Source: Scybalocola_A sp900557175 (GTDB lineage Bacteria; Bacillota; Clostridia; Lachnospirales; Lachnospiraceae). From it: 13,806 nucleotides of DNA. A program made the position numbers and the translations under genes. The notes under the pieces were generated by a model, which saw nothing but the letters and a program-made list of their open reading frames with translations, searched no databases and had not been told where the DNA came from. Location of the stretch: NCBI GenBank assembly GCA_937890745.1, contig CALADH010000094.1:1-13806 (forward strand), read 5' to 3'. Positions 13,577 through 13,806 of the stretch are shown here, one piece after another (the stretch's first letter is position 1; every line of letters starts with the position of its first letter).

Positions 13577-13688
13577 GTTAGTTATATCAGACATCCGCTC
13601 ATCCGGTACGGGTAGTTCTTGTTCGCTTTGCTCTCAAGAACTGCTTTTCGTACTAGGTTCGGCTTTACCTCACCAAGGACTCAAAGCA
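13577..13688 (-). repeat. Hairpin-rich 112-bp insert in the tRNA cluster
   Basis: This insert sits between the two 21-bp repeats. It carries AGTTCTTG (13614-13621) and CAAGAACT (13635-13642) as a perfect 8-bp stem, with GTACG (13606-13610) and CGTAC (13649-13653) outside it. A second stem joins GCTTT (13662-13666) and AAAGC (13683-13687), with CCT/AGG inside. No ORF or tRNA fits. It may be a small palindromic mobile repeat; on the minus strand it shares ATGAGCGGAT with the hemW leader. Confidence 0.5.
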
Positions 13689-13709
13689 TGAGCTAATATC
13701 CCATATTCT
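13689..13709 (-). pseudogene. tRNA-Lys 5'-end remnant (21-bp direct repeat copy)
   Basis: This is identical to 13556-13576 and contains the first 14 bases of tRNA-Lys plus 7 bases of flank. The sequence then departs from tRNA after the GGGATATTAGCTCA start. It is too short to function and reads as the scar of an insertion or partial duplication. Confidence 0.7.
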
Positions 13710-13712
13710 CTT

Positions 13713-13733
13713 AATGAATAAACTTTATTCATT
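13713..13733 (-). repeat. Palindrome in the spacer downstream of tRNA-Gln
   Basis: AATGAATAAA and TTTATTCATT are perfect arms around one C. The palindrome lies between tRNA-Gln and the tRNA-Lys remnant. It is A/T-rich and without a T-run, so a processing role is more likely than termination. Confidence 0.4.
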
Positions 13734-13753
13734 CAATCATAGGTGAATTCTAG

Positions 13754-13806
13754 CTGGGCTAGTTGGATTCGAACCAACGTAATGCAGGAGTCAAAGTCCT
13801 GTGCCT
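13754..13806 (-). tRNA. tRNA-Gln (UUG), partial
   Basis: The 3' part of a tRNA runs off the window end. The anticodon arm CAGGA-CTTTGAC-TCCTG gives anticodon UUG. The T arm is GTTGG-TTCGAAT-CCAAC, the 3' acceptor strand TAGCCCA and the discriminator G. No CCA is encoded. The 5' acceptor and most of the D arm are outside the window. It is upstream of tRNA-Lys and tRNA-Leu in the same orientation. Confidence 0.92.

Noticed and set aside
13577..13688. A fourth tRNA gene between tRNA-Lys and tRNA-Gln
   Set aside because: Only a 14-base tRNA-Lys start is present; no anticodon arm or T arm can be formed.
1..13806. CRISPR array or defence system
   Set aside because: No regularly spaced repeats and no nuclease, methylase or toxin-antitoxin genes were seen.

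Overview
The window comes from a low-to-moderate-GC Gram-positive anaerobe of the class Clostridia, most likely the family Lachnospiraceae. The evidence is the gene order hrcA-grpE-dnaK-dnaJ next to hemW, a perfect CIRCE operator, a DnaK with the Gram-positive-type short nucleotide-binding domain, a DUF5348-like small protein, strong AGGAGG-type ribosome binding sites and tRNA genes without an encoded CCA. I infer the family from overall resemblance, not from a search.

Layout. Positions 1-760 hold three small minus-strand genes: a DUF5348-like protein, a Cys-rich small protein and an IS30-type HTH protein. They look like cargo or the edge of a mobile element and are set off by a minus-strand terminator. 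From 953 to 2599 a plus-strand SpoVB/MurJ-type flippase has its own promoter, leader hairpin and terminator. From 2802 to 7785 lies the minus-strand heat-shock operon hrcA-grpE-dnaK-dnaJ, with a consensus promoter, CIRCE over the start of the transcript and a GC-rich hairpin between dnaK and dnaJ. Divergent from it, a plus-strand pair encodes HemW (haem chaperone) and a D-glycerate/2-hydroxyacid dehydrogenase. HemW is preceded by an unusually structured leader of about 210 nt. A minus-strand M28-type peptidase follows. A 555-base gap contains a candidate small RNA with promoter and terminator. A plus-strand bacterial PH-domain protein comes next. A minus-strand tRNA cluster (Gln-Lys-Leu) closes the window.

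How the genes work together. HrcA represses the operon through CIRCE. GrpE, DnaK and DnaJ are the nucleotide exchange factor, the chaperone and its J-protein. HemW next to this operon is common in Firmicutes but is regulated separately here. The other genes have no evident functional link to each other.

Most of the protein-coding content is ordinary housekeeping. The parts that gene calls do not explain are non-coding: the structured repeat-bearing leader of hemW, the candidate RNA near 12.54-12.70 kb, and a 112-bp hairpin-rich insert in the tRNA cluster flanked by a 21-bp duplication of the tRNA-Lys 5' end. The hemW leader and the tRNA insert share a 10-mer and a similar order of elements, so they may be two members of one dispersed element family. 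I saw no convincing new defence, toxin or biosynthetic system.
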